From NCBI GenBank assembly GCA_003150225.1, contig QAND01000035.1, positions 1-40,319 of the forward strand: 40,319 nucleotides of DNA. The letters run 5' to 3'. This DNA is from Bacillota bacterium. Lineage in GTDB: Bacteria; Bacillota; Clostridia; Christensenellales; QAND01. The translations under genes and the position numbers were made by a program. The notes under the pieces are model-generated. The model had not been told where the DNA came from. It worked only from the letters and a program-made list of their open reading frames with translations, and made no database searches. Positions 1 to 8,266 of this stretch are shown piece after piece. How positions within the stretch are numbered: position 1 is the stretch's first letter; the number at the start of each line of letters is the position of its first letter.

Positions 1-26
1 CTATTATTCAGAGAGGGGGAATTTCC

Positions 27-107
27 ATGACAGACCAGAAAGCCTATCAAGAATATATCCAGCGCAGGTACAACGCCTCTTGCAAGGCTGTTATCCGCTG
101 TGCCTGA
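27..107 (+). pseudogene. Truncated N-terminus resembling a conjugative-element sigma-70-like factor
   Basis: A 26-codon frame starts at an ATG preceded by a purine-rich ribosome binding site (GAGAGGGGGA) and ends at a TGA. The peptide begins MTDQKAYQEYIQRRYNASCK. From memory this resembles the N-terminus of small sigma-70-like proteins of Tn916/Tn1549-type conjugative elements, where an EYI..RYNAFCKVVIR pattern is common. Those proteins are well over 100 residues, so this copy is cut short and the downstream sequence gives no continuation in that frame. The surrounding 300 bases are much more AT-rich than the rest of the window. I read it as a decayed or truncated remnant at the edge of an integrated element. 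It could instead be an unrelated short frame. Confidence 0.4.
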
Positions 108-125
108 CAGCGTCCGTCCGTGCCG

Positions 126-151
126 GAATTATGTAGAGCTCCACATAATTC
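126..151. repeat. Perfect 9-bp inverted repeat in AT-rich edge region
   Basis: GAATTATGT (126-134) and ACATAATTC (143-151) are perfect inverted repeats around an 8-base centre. Just downstream TGATACTA occurs twice with an 11-base period (about 166-185). Short repeats like these occur at recombinase-binding ends of integrated elements, but nothing here proves that role. No gene is visible between 108 and 375. Confidence 0.35.
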
Positions 152-323
152 TGTTGTATTTCCCAGCCTTTTGTGATACTATTTTGATACTAATAAACTT
201 TACAGCCGAAAATAGCAGGTGGAATATTAACATATTTGCGAAAGTTTTTCCTGCGAAATCACCTCAAATACACCCTACTATATCTGAATTTGCCGAGTGG
301 GAGTAAACGAAATCATACTCAAT

Positions 324-365
324 AAAAGCACCCTTGGATTGAGAAATCATGCAAGGGTGCTTTTT
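324..365. terminator. Bidirectional intrinsic terminator
   Basis: GCACCCTTG (328-336) pairs with CAAGGGTGC (352-360). T's follow on the plus strand (361-365) and A's precede on the left (324-327), so it can work in both directions. It separates the AT-rich edge from the minus-strand PHP gene, whose stop lies at 376. Confidence 0.75.
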
Positions 366-375
366 ATATATTCTC

Positions 376-1269
376 TTATATCAACCCGAACCGACGCAAT
401 TCCTCTTCCATCTCAATAGGGGACAAGGTGCAGCCCATCTCGCCCAGGTGGACGCTGGGCTTGGTCTTGCCATGGTAATCACTGCCGCAGGTGATGAGTA
501 GCCCATGGCGGCGTCCCGCACCCAGGAAGTGACGGGCGGTGGCTGCATCGTGATAGCTAGAAAAGGCCTCCACTCCCTCAACGCCCGCCGCGATTATGCT
601 GTCAAACAGCTCATACCGTTCCCTAAGGTTGTTGCCTGGATGTGCCAGTACCGGGATCCCACCGGTTTCCTTGATGACCCGTGCCGCATCGGCAAGGGAA
701 GGGAAATCAATTTCGATGTAGCAGGGCTTTCCCTGGGCGTAGTAATCCCAGTAAAAGTTCACGTAGGGATTATCGCTCCGCGGCCCCCCTGGACGATAGG
801 GGGCTAGCAGCGGGTGCTCCTGATATCGGGGATCATGGAGCAGGGCTTCGGCGATGAGCTCTCCGCTGTAAAGACCATCCTGGCCGCCATAGGGAATTAG
901 ATCTTGATGGGAGAGATGAAATCCAAGGGCATTGGTAAGGGCCAGCTTCTGTTCCGACGACGTTTTTTCTTGGGAAAGGATGTGTTCCTCTAAGACGCGA
1001 AAGATGTCAGCTCCATGCCGGATCCCATATCCCAGCAGGTGAAGATCAATGCCCTGGAACCGACAGTCCAGTTCTACTCCGCTGATACACTGAATGCCCA
1101 GCGTTTGGGCAGCCTCTTGAGTCTCATCCACGGCCCGAGTGCTGTTATGATCGGTGACGGCCATTAGGGTGATGCCTGCCGCTTGGCATTGTTCCGCCAG
1201 TTGGGCGGGGGAGAATTCTCCATCATCGCTGTACTGGCTGTGCATGTGAAGATCCAAAGGATAGGGCAT
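376..1269 (-). CDS. PHP domain phosphoesterase
   Basis: A 297-residue protein of the PHP (polymerase and histidinol phosphatase) superfamily, metal-dependent phosphoesterases. The metal-binding motifs appear in the usual order: HMHSQYSDDG near the N-terminus, TDHNS around residue 40, GVELD, VLAHPG in the second half and GSDYHG near the C-terminus. Length and layout fit the stand-alone YciV/TrpH-like group, known to include 3',5'-nucleotide phosphatases and 5'-3' exoribonucleases; the substrate here cannot be read from sequence. I chose the start giving MPYPLDLHMHS because GAGGTG lies six bases upstream; an in-frame ATG 18 codons earlier has no good ribosome binding site. It is a single-gene unit pointing toward the edge, divergent from the CarD gene. 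Confidence 0.9.
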   Translation of the reverse strand: MPYPLDLHMHSQYSDDGEFSPAQLAEQCQAAGITLMAVTDHNSTRAVDETQEAAQTLGIQCISGVELDCRFQGIDLHLLGYGIRHGADIFRVLEEHILSQEKTSSEQKLALTNALGFHLSHQDLIPYGGQDGLYSGELIAEALLHDPRYQEHPLLAPYRPGGPRSDNPYVNFYWDYYAQGKPCYIEIDFPSLADAARVIKETGGIPVLAHPGNNLRERYELFDSIIAAGVEGVEAFSSYHDAATARHFLGAGRRHGLLITCGSDYHGKTKPSVHLGEMGCTLSPIEMEEELRRFGLI

Positions 1270-1350
1270 GGGAACACCTCGCTTTTTCTTCATTATATCC
1301 ATATAAAGGGATAAAGGGAACAACTGGAAAAGGTATGGGGGCGCATCCTA

Positions 1351-1377
1351 TCATTTTTGTGAAAAATCTGCTATACT
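1351..1377 (+). promoter_or_regulatory. Probable promoter of the carD-like gene
   Basis: A good -10 box TATACT sits at 1372-1377. The -35 region is weak (around 1349-1356). Transcription would start near 1384, six bases before a strong terminator-like hairpin, so the leader of the CarD mRNA would begin with that hairpin. Confidence 0.5.
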
Positions 1378-1389
1378 AAATACAACAAC

Positions 1390-1440
1390 GTGCAGTTTGC
1401 AGTATGGAACGTAAGTCCAGTTGCGAACTGCGCTTTTTTT
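1390..1440 (+). terminator. Leader hairpin with U-tract upstream of carD (possible attenuator)
   Basis: GTGCAGTTTGCA (1390-1401) pairs with TGCGAACTGCGC (1422-1433), with two G-U pairs, and a small TGGA/TCCA helix (1405-1408/1416-1419) closes the loop. Seven T's follow (1434-1440). A competing local hairpin CAGTT-GCG-AACTG shares the 3' arm. It is placed in the 5' leader of the CarD gene, so it may set its expression level by premature termination. Confidence 0.65.
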
Positions 1441-1483
1441 CCACGGTGCCGTTTTGCCGGTGGAATCAAAAGAGGTGAAGGTA

Positions 1484-2002
1484 GTGTATGCGGTAAACGA
1501 CGTGGTGCTGTATGGTGGAGAAGGGGTCTGCAAAATAGCGGATATCGAGAAGCGGAACTTCCATGGAAAAGAGGTGGAATACTATGTGCTAAAGCCTCTC
1601 TATGGCAGCAGCTCTACGGTATATGTACCCACGCAGAATACAACGCTGACCGACCGAATCCGCCGTATTCTTTCCCCGGAGGAAATCTTTCAGTTGATCC
1701 AAACCATGCCGGATGAGAAATCCATTTGGATTGAGAACGAAAACCATCGGAAGGAACGCTATCAGCAGATTCTAAAAAAAGGGGATCGGGAGGAGCTGGT
1801 GCGGCTCATTAAAACCCTGTACCTTCATCGGGAAGCCCAGGCGGAGAAAGGGAAAAAACTGCATATTGCCGATGAGCAGTTTTTTCGGGAGGCAGAACAT
1901 ATTTTGTACGAGGAGTTTGCCCATGTGCTGAAGATCAGCCAGGATCAGGTGCTGCCCTATATCATGGAGCAAATTGGAACCCCTTTAGAAGAAGAGGGTT
2001 GA
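1484..2002 (+). CDS. CarD family transcriptional regulator
   Basis: A 172-residue CarD/CdnL-type protein. The N-terminal part (YAVNDVVLYGGEGVCKI onward, about residues 1-60) matches the Tudor-like RNA-polymerase-interacting domain shared with Mfd, and the rest is mainly helical and charged as in CarD-family C-terminal domains. Family members bind the RNA polymerase beta subunit and modulate initiation; clostridial genomes often carry several shorter paralogues, so the specific targets are unknown. I prefer the GTG start at 1484, with AGAGGTG six bases upstream; an upstream ATG at 1421 would add 21 residues but lies inside the leader hairpin. No terminator is visible between its stop and the car leader. 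Confidence 0.85.
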   Translation: MYAVNDVVLYGGEGVCKIADIEKRNFHGKEVEYYVLKPLYGSSSTVYVPTQNTTLTDRIRRILSPEEIFQLIQTMPDEKSIWIENENHRKERYQQILKKGDREELVRLIKTLYLHREAQAEKGKKLHIADEQFFREAEHILYEEFAHVLKISQDQVLPYIMEQIGTPLEEEG

Positions 2003-2026
2003 TTGAAACGGTATCTTCCCAAAAAA

Positions 2027-2058
2027 TTGTTGTAATCCATCTGATTCCGTGATAATAT
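2027..2058 (+). promoter_or_regulatory. Probable promoter of the carAB-hisHF leader
   Basis: Two overlapping readings are possible: TTGTAA (2030-2035), 17-base spacer, TAATAT (2053-2058); or TTGTTG (2027-2032), 18-base spacer, GATAAT (2051-2056). Either would start a leader of roughly 510 bases before carA. Confidence 0.5.
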
Positions 2059-2061
2059 ACA

Positions 2062-2242
2062 TGATTAGAAATACAAAAAACGTGTGGGGCTAATGGCCTT
2101 ACCGGATGGGATGATCATGGAAAAAGAGTGCGTTACCGTGGAAAAATCCGGTCCCTTTCGGACGGTATATGAGGGGAAAATGCGATAGCGCGTCAGTGGC
2201 TCTGTGGGTTTGGTGTTTCCGAAACCCGCGGGGCTATTTTTT
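2062..2242 (+). ncRNA. Structured leader RNA or small RNA upstream of carA
   Basis: This roughly 180-base segment has its own promoter and ends in an intrinsic terminator. ACCGGAT (2101-2107) pairs with ATCCGGT (2146-2152), and GTCC-CTTTC-GGAC forms a second small hairpin directly after. No open reading frame of note is present and I see no PyrR-type binding loop or T-box. It could be an attenuating leader of the carbamoyl-phosphate operon or an independent small RNA. I do not recognise the class. Confidence 0.4.
2199..2242 (+). terminator. Terminator in the car operon leader (possible attenuator)
   Basis: GTGGGTTT (2204-2211) pairs with AAACCCGC (2222-2229), extended after a 1x1 mismatch by GCTC (2199-2202) with GGGC (2231-2234). 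TATTTTTT follows (2235-2242). It lies between the leader promoter and carA, 335 bases before the start codon. Confidence 0.7.
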
Positions 2243-2309
2243 CGCCCGGAGGGATCCGGCGCCGTGTGGTTGTGGATGCAGTTTGCTAGAGTAGTGTGTG
2301 AGATTTTCT

Positions 2310-2558
2310 TATTGTGGGGATGAAAGAGGGTAAGAGCGCCAATGCCAAAGGGGAATAGGCCCAGCCTGCCGGACGCGGTAGGAAAGTTGCTTTTGCCCAT
2401 TGCGGGGAAAAAATAAAATAGGAGCACCAATATCATAGCGACAAGGGTGCAGGCCCAGCCTGCCGGACGCGGTAGGAAAGTCGCTTTTGCCCATTGCGGG
2501 GAAAAAACAAAATAGGAGTACCAATATCATAGCGACAAGGGTGCAGGCTCAGCCTGCC
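2310..2558 (+). repeat. Tandem 94-bp direct repeats before carA
   Basis: Two full copies lie head to tail at 2358-2451 and 2452-2545 and differ at only three positions, all T/C changes. A third copy starts at 2546 but continues only about 13 bases before the carA ribosome binding site. A degenerate partial copy is readable just upstream (about 2310-2357). Each junction forms GCAGGC-YCA-GCCTGC, and each unit also forms CCTGCCG-GACG-CGGTAGG; the two hairpins share bases and exclude each other. There are no spacers, so it is not a CRISPR array. Function unknown. Confidence 0.85.
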
Positions 2559-2576
2559 CGGGAAGGAGAGACAGAG

Positions 2577-3638
2577 ATGAGAAAGAAAGCAACCTTATGC
2601 TTGGCGGACGGGTCCCAGTACAGCGGGACCATGTTCGGCGCCTGTCAGGATGTGATCGGAGAGCTGGTGTTTAACACCGGTATGACGGGCTATCAGGAGG
2701 TGGTAACGGATCCCTCCTATAAAGGCCAGATGGTGATGCTGACCTACCCCTTGGTGGGCAACTACGGGGTAAACGGTATGGCCAATGAGTCCATGAACAG
2801 CCACCCAAATGCCCTCATTATCCAGGAACTATGCGACCTTCCCGTTGACCGAAAAAACGAAATTTCCCTGGAGGAGTTTCTTCAGAGGAACGATATGACG
2901 GGCCTGTGCGATGTGGATACCCGGGCCGTTACCCGGAAGATACGGGAAGCGGGAGTGATGAACGCCGCTATCACCAGCGGTCCGGTGTCGGAGGATTTGT
3001 TGAGCCGGATTCGCAGCTATGAAATCTCCCATCCGGTGGATACCACCACCTGTACCTCTCCCTACTTCATTCCCGGCGGCGACTTCTGCGTGGCGGTGCT
3101 GGATATGGGGGCAAAGCAGAGCATCGTCCGCGCTCTGATGGCGCTGGGCGTATCCCTTAAGATCTATCCCGCCCGGACACCGGCCTACGCTATTCTAAAG
3201 GCGGGCTGCGATGGAGTGGTAATTACCAATGGTCCGGGGGACCCCAAGGATAACGACTACGCTTACAGCACCATCCGGGAGCTCATGGCGAAAAAGCCCA
3301 CCATGGGCATTTGTCTGGGGCACCAGCTCATGGCTTTAAGCCATGGAGGGGACACCTACAAGATGGCCTTTGGCCATCGGGGCGCCAACCACCCTGTAAA
3401 GGATATGACCACCGGACGGATCTATATCACCAGTCAAAACCACGGCTACGCGGTAGATGGAAAGAAGCTACCGGAGGGGGCGGAACTCTATTTTACCAGC
3501 GTCAACGACGGCACCGTGGAAGGACTACGATATGAAAACGGCTTCTCGGTACAGTTTCATCCGGAGGCTGCTCCTGGCCCTCGGGATAGCCGTTATCTGT
3601 TCCAGGAGTTTTTGTCCATGATCGAGAGGAGGAAATAG
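2577..3638 (+). CDS. carA: Carbamoyl-phosphate synthase small (glutaminase) subunit
   Basis: A 353-residue protein that hydrolyses glutamine and passes ammonia to CarB for carbamoyl phosphate, the precursor of pyrimidines and arginine. The N-terminal CarA domain (LADGSQYSGTMFG, TGMTGYQEVVTDPSY) is followed by a class I glutamine amidotransferase domain with the nucleophile in GICLGHQ and the partner His-Glu in VQFHPEAAPGP. The start has GGAAGGAGAG seven bases upstream; a longer frame reaches back to 2487 through the 94-bp repeats and is not needed. The gene is separated from carB by two bases, so the subunits are translationally coupled. The length is normal for the family. Confidence 0.97.
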   Translation: MRKKATLCLADGSQYSGTMFGACQDVIGELVFNTGMTGYQEVVTDPSYKGQMVMLTYPLVGNYGVNGMANESMNSHPNALIIQELCDLPVDRKNEISLEEFLQRNDMTGLCDVDTRAVTRKIREAGVMNAAITSGPVSEDLLSRIRSYEISHPVDTTTCTSPYFIPGGDFCVAVLDMGAKQSIVRALMALGVSLKIYPARTPAYAILKAGCDGVVITNGPGDPKDNDYAYSTIRELMAKKPTMGICLGHQLMALSHGGDTYKMAFGHRGANHPVKDMTTGRIYITSQNHGYAVDGKKLPEGAELYFTSVNDGTVEGLRYENGFSVQFHPEAAPGPRDSRYLFQEFLSMIERRK

Positions 3639-3640
3639 CC

Positions 3641-6600
3641 ATGCCGAAGCGTCAGGATATTCATAAAGTATTGGTCATTGGGTCGGGGCCCATCGTCATC
3701 GGCCAGGCGGCGGAGTTCGATTACGCCGGCACCCAGGCCTGCCGGGTACTCCGGGAGGAAGGCCTTACGGTGGTGTTGGTGAACAGCAACCCCGCCACCA
3801 TCATGACGGATCAGGACATTGCGGACCGGGTGTACCTGGAACCTCTTACCGTGGATTCCATCGAAAAGATCATCGACCGGGAACGGCCGGATTCCCTTCT
3901 GGCTACCCTGGGAGGACAGACCGGCCTTAACCTGGCTATGGAGCTCTATGAAAGCGGCGTGCTGGATCGCTACGGCGTTAAGCTGTTGGGTACCAATGTG
4001 GAGAGCATCAAAAAGAGCGAGGATCGGGAAGCCTTTAAGGAGGCGATGATCGCCATCGGGGAGCCTATCATCGATAGTACAGTGGTGGAGAGCCTGCCCG
4101 AGGCCATGGCCTACGCGCGGGAAGTGGGATTTCCCCTTATCGTTCGTCCAGCCTATACCTTGGGAGGGACCGGCGGGGGATTCGCCTTTAACGCAGAGGA
4201 TCTGGCGCAGATTGCCACCACCGGCATGCGGGCCAGCCGTACCGGCCAGGTGCTCATCGAAAAGAGCGTCTTTGGCTGGAAGGAGATCGAGTACGAGGTG
4301 ATGCGGGATTCCCAGGGGAATTGCATCACGGTCTGCAACATGGAAAACTTCGATCCCGTAGGCATCCATACCGGGGACTCCATCGTGGTGGCCCCCACCC
4401 AAACCCTTTCGGATAACGAGCATCAGATGCTCCGGTCCTCGGCCATTAACATTGTGGATGCCCTCAATATCCAGGGCGGATGCAACGTTCAGTATGCCCT
4501 TGAGCCCGGCAGCAACCGCTATTATGTCATCGAGGTAAACCCCCGGGTATCCCGATCCTCAGCTCTGGCCAGCAAGGCCACTGGATATCCCATCGCCAAG
4601 GTGGCCACCCGGGTGGCAATCGGCTATACGTTGGATGAGATTGTAAACGGTGTTACCGGAGAAACCACCGCCTGTTTTGAGCCTACCCTGGACTATGTGG
4701 TGGTGAAATACCCCCGGTGGCCCTTCGATAAGTTCCCCCACGCTGATACCCGCATCGGCACTCAGATGAAGGCCACCGGCGAGGTGATGTCCATCGGCAG
4801 CAACTTCCAGTCTGCCCTGTTGAAGGCGGTGCGGAGTCTGGAATTGGGGCAATTTTCCTTGGAGATGCCCTCCCTGCGCCAGTATGGAGAGAATCAGCTT
4901 ATGGAGATGGTGCGCCATGCCGACCACCAGCGCCTGTTTGTGGTGGCGGAGCTATTCCGCCGGGGGGTGAGCGTGGACGCCGTCTTCGAGGCTACCCAGA
5001 TCGACCGGTGGTTCTTGGGGCATGTGTCTGGGATGGTGGAGTTGGAGGAGCGGGCCAAGCATATGCCTCTTTCCATGTATGATCACGACACCATGCTGGA
5101 GATGAAGCGGTACGGCGTAGCCGATGCCGCCCTGGCCCAATGGAACAACGTGACCGAGGACGAGGTCCGGGCCAAGCGGAAGGAGCTTTCCGTTCTGCCC
5201 GCCTATCGGATGGTGGATACCTGCGGCGGTGAATTTGCGGCTGTGAGCCCCTACTACTATTCCTGCTACGGCGCGGAGAACGAGTACGAGGACAACGGCC
5301 GGGATCGGGTCTGCGTTCTGGGGTCCGGGCCCATCCGTATCGGACAGGGCATTGAGTTTGACTACTGCTCCGTCCATTGCGTCTTCTCCCTGGAGCGCAT
5401 GGGCTATGATACCGTCATCATCAACAACAACCCCGAGACGGTATCCACGGATTTTGATATCTCTACCAGGCTGTATTTCGAGCCCTTAGCCCGGGAGGAT
5501 GTGCTGAACGTCTTGGAGATGGAGCAGCCCAAGGGAGTTGTGGCTCAGTTTGGCGGCCAGACCGCCATCAAGCTGTCGGGCGCGGTGGAGCGAGCCGGAT
5601 TCCCCATCCTAGGTACGGGGTTTGACGCCATCGATCGTGCGGAGGACCGGGAGCGGTTTGATGAGATGATGAACGCGCTTTCCATCGACCGGCCCCAGGG
5701 GGACACCGTTTTCACCAGCGAGGAGGCGGTAGCTGCCGCCAATCGGCTGGGCTACCCCGTTCTGGTGCGGCCCAGCTATGTGCTGGGAGGCCAGGGGATG
5801 GAGATCGCCTACGAGGATCGGGACGTCCGGGAGTTTATGGCCATCATCGGCAACGCCCAGGAGCATCCCATCCTGGTGGATAAATACATCCGGGGTACGG
5901 AGATGGAGGTGGACGCCATCTGCGACGGGGAGGACGTCCTGATCCCCGGTCTTATGGAGCATATCGAAAAGGCTGGCGTTCATAGCGGAGACAGCATCAG
6001 CGTGTACCCCGCCACCGATACCAACGACGCCGAGGAAGCCCGGATCGTGGACATCACTCGCCGTATCGCAAACGAGCTGGGGGTTCGCGGCCTTATGAAC
6101 ATCCAGTTTATCCGCATGGACGGCAAGCTTTATGTCATCGAGGTGAACCCTCGGAGCAGCCGTACCGTGCCCTATATCAGCAAGGTAACGGGTATCCCCA
6201 TGGTGGAGCTGGGGGTTCGGGCCAGCTTTGGCGAGCGGGTAGCGGACATGGGCTTTGGCACCGGGATGTACCCCAAGGCCGATGTGTTTGCCATTAAGCA
6301 GCCGGTATTTAGCAGCGAAAAGCTGCCCGATGTTGGCGTAACCCTTGGGCCCGAGATGAAGTCCACCGGCGAAGTACTGGGCCTGTCTCGCTCCTATGAC
6401 GAGGCTCTGTTGAAGGCCATGATCTCCTCCAAGACCCGGATCCCCAAGGAGGGAGGCGTGCTCATCACCGTAAAGGACAGCGATAAACCCGAGGCGGTTG
6501 AGGTGGCTCGAGGATTCAGCGACCGGGGCTTTACGGTCTATTCCACCGCGGGTACTGCCCGGCTGCTTCGGGAAAAAGGGGTCCCGGTGGAGCAAGTGGA

Positions 6601-6859
6601 CGAGAGCCAGGGCCGTCTGGGTACCCTACTGACCCAGATTGCCATGGGAAACTTTGGCCTCATCATCAACACGCCTACCAACGGGCGGATGCCCCATAGC
6701 GACGGTTTCCAGATTCGCCGCCGGGCGGTGGAATGTGGGATTCCCTGTCTCACCAGCCTGGATACCGCCCGGGTCATGCTGGGTTGCATCGATCTCATCC
6801 GGAGCGGCAAGGGTATTACGCCTTTGGGGCTCCATGACATCAAGAGAGGGGAAAAGTAG
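3641..6859 (+). CDS. carB: Carbamoyl-phosphate synthase large subunit
   Basis: A 1072-residue synthetase that makes carbamoyl phosphate from bicarbonate, two ATP and ammonia delivered by CarA. It shows the duplicated ATP-grasp organisation: the N-terminal half opens VLVIGSGPIVIGQAAEFDY and the second half repeats it (VCVLGSGPIRIGQGIEFDY, around residue 560). Each half has its GGQT and NPRxSR segments. The last 140 residues are the MGS-like regulatory domain (GGVLITVKDSDKPEAVEVA, VYSTAGTARLL), which binds nucleotide and ornithine effectors in relatives. The length matches the family. The hisH start codon follows only three bases after the stop. Confidence 0.98.
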   Translation: MPKRQDIHKVLVIGSGPIVIGQAAEFDYAGTQACRVLREEGLTVVLVNSNPATIMTDQDIADRVYLEPLTVDSIEKIIDRERPDSLLATLGGQTGLNLAMELYESGVLDRYGVKLLGTNVESIKKSEDREAFKEAMIAIGEPIIDSTVVESLPEAMAYAREVGFPLIVRPAYTLGGTGGGFAFNAEDLAQIATTGMRASRTGQVLIEKSVFGWKEIEYEVMRDSQGNCITVCNMENFDPVGIHTGDSIVVAPTQTLSDNEHQMLRSSAINIVDALNIQGGCNVQYALEPGSNRYYVIEVNPRVSRSSALASKATGYPIAKVATRVAIGYTLDEIVNGVTGETTACFEPTLDYVVVKYPRWPFDKFPHADTRIGTQMKATGEVMSIGSNFQSALLKAVRSLELGQFSLEMPSLRQYGENQLMEMVRHADHQRLFVVAELFRRGVSVDAVFEATQIDRWFLGHVSGMVELEERAKHMPLSMYDHDTMLEMKRYGVADAALAQWNNVTEDEVRAKRKELSVLPAYRMVDTCGGEFAAVSPYYYSCYGAENEYEDNGRDRVCVLGSGPIRIGQGIEFDYCSVHCVFSLERMGYDTVIINNNPETVSTDFDISTRLYFEPLAREDVLNVLEMEQPKGVVAQFGGQTAIKLSGAVERAGFPILGTGFDAIDRAEDRERFDEMMNALSIDRPQGDTVFTSEEAVAAANRLGYPVLVRPSYVLGGQGMEIAYEDRDVREFMAIIGNAQEHPILVDKYIRGTEMEVDAICDGEDVLIPGLMEHIEKAGVHSGDSISVYPATDTNDAEEARIVDITRRIANELGVRGLMNIQFIRMDGKLYVIEVNPRSSRTVPYISKVTGIPMVELGVRASFGERVADMGFGTGMYPKADVFAIKQPVFSSEKLPDVGVTLGPEMKSTGEVLGLSRSYDEALLKAMISSKTRIPKEGGVLITVKDSDKPEAVEVARGFSDRGFTVYSTAGTARLLREKGVPVEQVDESQGRLGTLLTQIAMGNFGLIINTPTNGRMPHSDGFQIRRRAVECGIPCLTSLDTARVMLGCIDLIRSGKGITPLGLHDIKRGEK

Positions 6860-6862
6860 CCC

Positions 6863-7465
6863 ATGGTTGTGATATTGGACTATGGGGTAGGCAATCTCCA
6901 CAGCGTAAAAAAAGCCTTTGCCTACATCGGTCAGGAGGCGGTAATCTCCTCCGATTTAGCCGTCATCCGCCGGGCGGATCATCTGATCCTTCCCGGGGTA
7001 GGGGCGTTTCACGACGCCAGGCTGCGGCTTCGGGAATCCGGAATGGAGGATGCCGCGCGGGAGGCCATAAAGGCCGGTAAGCCGGTGCTGGGTGTGTGTC
7101 TGGGGATGCAGCTTTTGTATGAAAGCAGCCTGGAAAATGGGGAACACCCCGGTATGGGGATTCTGCCCGGCCGGGTGGTACCCTTTACCGGGCCCTTGAA
7201 GGTGCCCCATATGGGTTGGAACGCCCTTGCTTTCCATGGAGACAGCCCCCTGTTCCGGGGGATTTCCCAGGGGAGCTACGTGTATTTCGTCCATTCCTAT
7301 TATGTGCCCTATGGGGGGGATCCCGGCTTTCAGGGAGCTACGGCGGAGTATGGCGTATCCTTTACCGCCGCCGTTCAGAAGGACAACCTCTTCGCTACCC
7401 AGTTCCATCCTGAGAAAAGCGGAGAAGTGGGCCTGCAGATGCTCCGCAACTTTGCGGCCATCTAG
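6863..7465 (+). CDS. hisH: Imidazole glycerol phosphate synthase, glutaminase subunit
   Basis: A 200-residue class I glutamine amidotransferase that supplies ammonia to HisF in histidine biosynthesis. The N-terminus MVVILDYGVGNLHSVKKAF is typical of HisH. The nucleophile lies in GVCLGMQLLYE and the His-Glu pair in ATQFHPEKSG. The start lies three bases after carB, with AGAGGGGAAAAG as ribosome binding site inside the end of carB. No other histidine genes are in the window, so linkage to carAB rather than to a his operon is unusual. Paralogues acting in cell-surface sugar synthesis exist (WbuY type), but the accompanying HisF looks canonical. Confidence 0.93.
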   Translation: MVVILDYGVGNLHSVKKAFAYIGQEAVISSDLAVIRRADHLILPGVGAFHDARLRLRESGMEDAAREAIKAGKPVLGVCLGMQLLYESSLENGEHPGMGILPGRVVPFTGPLKVPHMGWNALAFHGDSPLFRGISQGSYVYFVHSYYVPYGGDPGFQGATAEYGVSFTAAVQKDNLFATQFHPEKSGEVGLQMLRNFAAI

Positions 7466-7477
7466 AAGGGAGATCAT

Positions 7478-8239
7478 ATGCTGACAAAGAGAATCATCCC
7501 CTGTCTGGACGTCCGGGACGGAAGGGTGGTCAAAGGGGTCAATTTTGTGGATATCATCGATGCCGGGGATCCGGTAGAGGCGGCGAAAGTCTATGATGCC
7601 GCCGGCGCCGACGAATTGGTGTTCCTGGACATCATGGCCTCCGCCGACGGGAGAAAGACCATGCTGGATGTGGTGGAGCAGGTGGCTAGCCAGGTGTTTA
7701 TCCCCTTTACTGTGGGGGGCGGTATTCGCACCATCGAGGCCATCCGAGAGACCCTCTTGGCAGGAGCCGATAAGGTCTCCCTCAATTCCCCAGCGGTGCG
7801 TGAGCCCCAGCTCATTGCCCGGGCGGCGGACCGGTTCGGGAGCCAGTGCGTGGTGGTGGCGGTGGACGCCCGGCGAAATGAGGAGAGAAAGAGCTGGGAT
7901 GTGTACATCAACGGTGGACGGATCAACACCGGCCTGGACGCCATTGAATGGATCCGTGAGGCCGCTCGGCTGGGGGCGGGGGAAATCCTCCTCACCAGCA
8001 TGGATGGGGACGGTACCCAAGCGGGCTATGATCTCGCTTTAAACCGCGCGGCATCCCAAGCGGTGAGCATTCCCATCATTGCCTCTGGCGGGGCGGGAAA
8101 GCTGGAGGATTTCTATGAGGTATTCACGGAGGGAGGCGCGGACGCGGCCCTGGCCGCCTCGCTGTTTCACTTCGGAGAGCTGGAGATCAAAGAGGTCAAG
8201 GAATATTTGGCTAGCCGCGGGATTTCCATTCGTTTGTAA
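7478..8239 (+). CDS. hisF: Imidazole glycerol phosphate synthase, cyclase subunit
   Basis: A 253-residue TIM-barrel cyclase that joins ammonia from HisH with PRFAR to give imidazole glycerol phosphate and AICAR. The canonical opening [17 protein letters not shown] includes the catalytic Asp near residue 11; [18 protein letters not shown] and LTSMDGDGT with the second catalytic Asp (near 130 in homologues) are also seen, as is the phosphate-binding IIASGGAG. The ribosome binding site AAGGGAGATCAT lies just upstream. It is the last gene of the car-his unit; a strong terminator follows immediately. Confidence 0.95.
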   Translation: MLTKRIIPCLDVRDGRVVKGVNFVDIIDAGDPVEAAKVYDAAGADELVFLDIMASADGRKTMLDVVEQVASQVFIPFTVGGGIRTIEAIRETLLAGADKVSLNSPAVREPQLIARAADRFGSQCVVVAVDARRNEERKSWDVYINGGRINTGLDAIEWIREAARLGAGEILLTSMDGDGTQAGYDLALNRAASQAVSIPIIASGGAGKLEDFYEVFTEGGADAALAASLFHFGELEIKEVKEYLASRGISIRL

Positions 8240-8240
8240 G

Positions 8241-8266
8241 AAAAAAGAGCCTTTCGGCTCTTTTTT
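8241..8266. terminator. Terminator after hisF
   Basis: AAAAAAGAGCC (8241-8251), loop TTTC, GGCTCTTTTTT (8256-8266). A perfect stem beginning one base after the hisF stop; the A-rich left arm makes it potentially bidirectional. Confidence 0.9.

Noticed and set aside
2062..2242. PyrR binding attenuator in the car leader
   Set aside because: The usual AGAGAGGCT-type anti-antiterminator loop was not found, so PyrR control is not claimed.
2358..2558. CRISPR array
   Set aside because: The 94-bp units are directly adjacent with no spacers and there are no cas genes.
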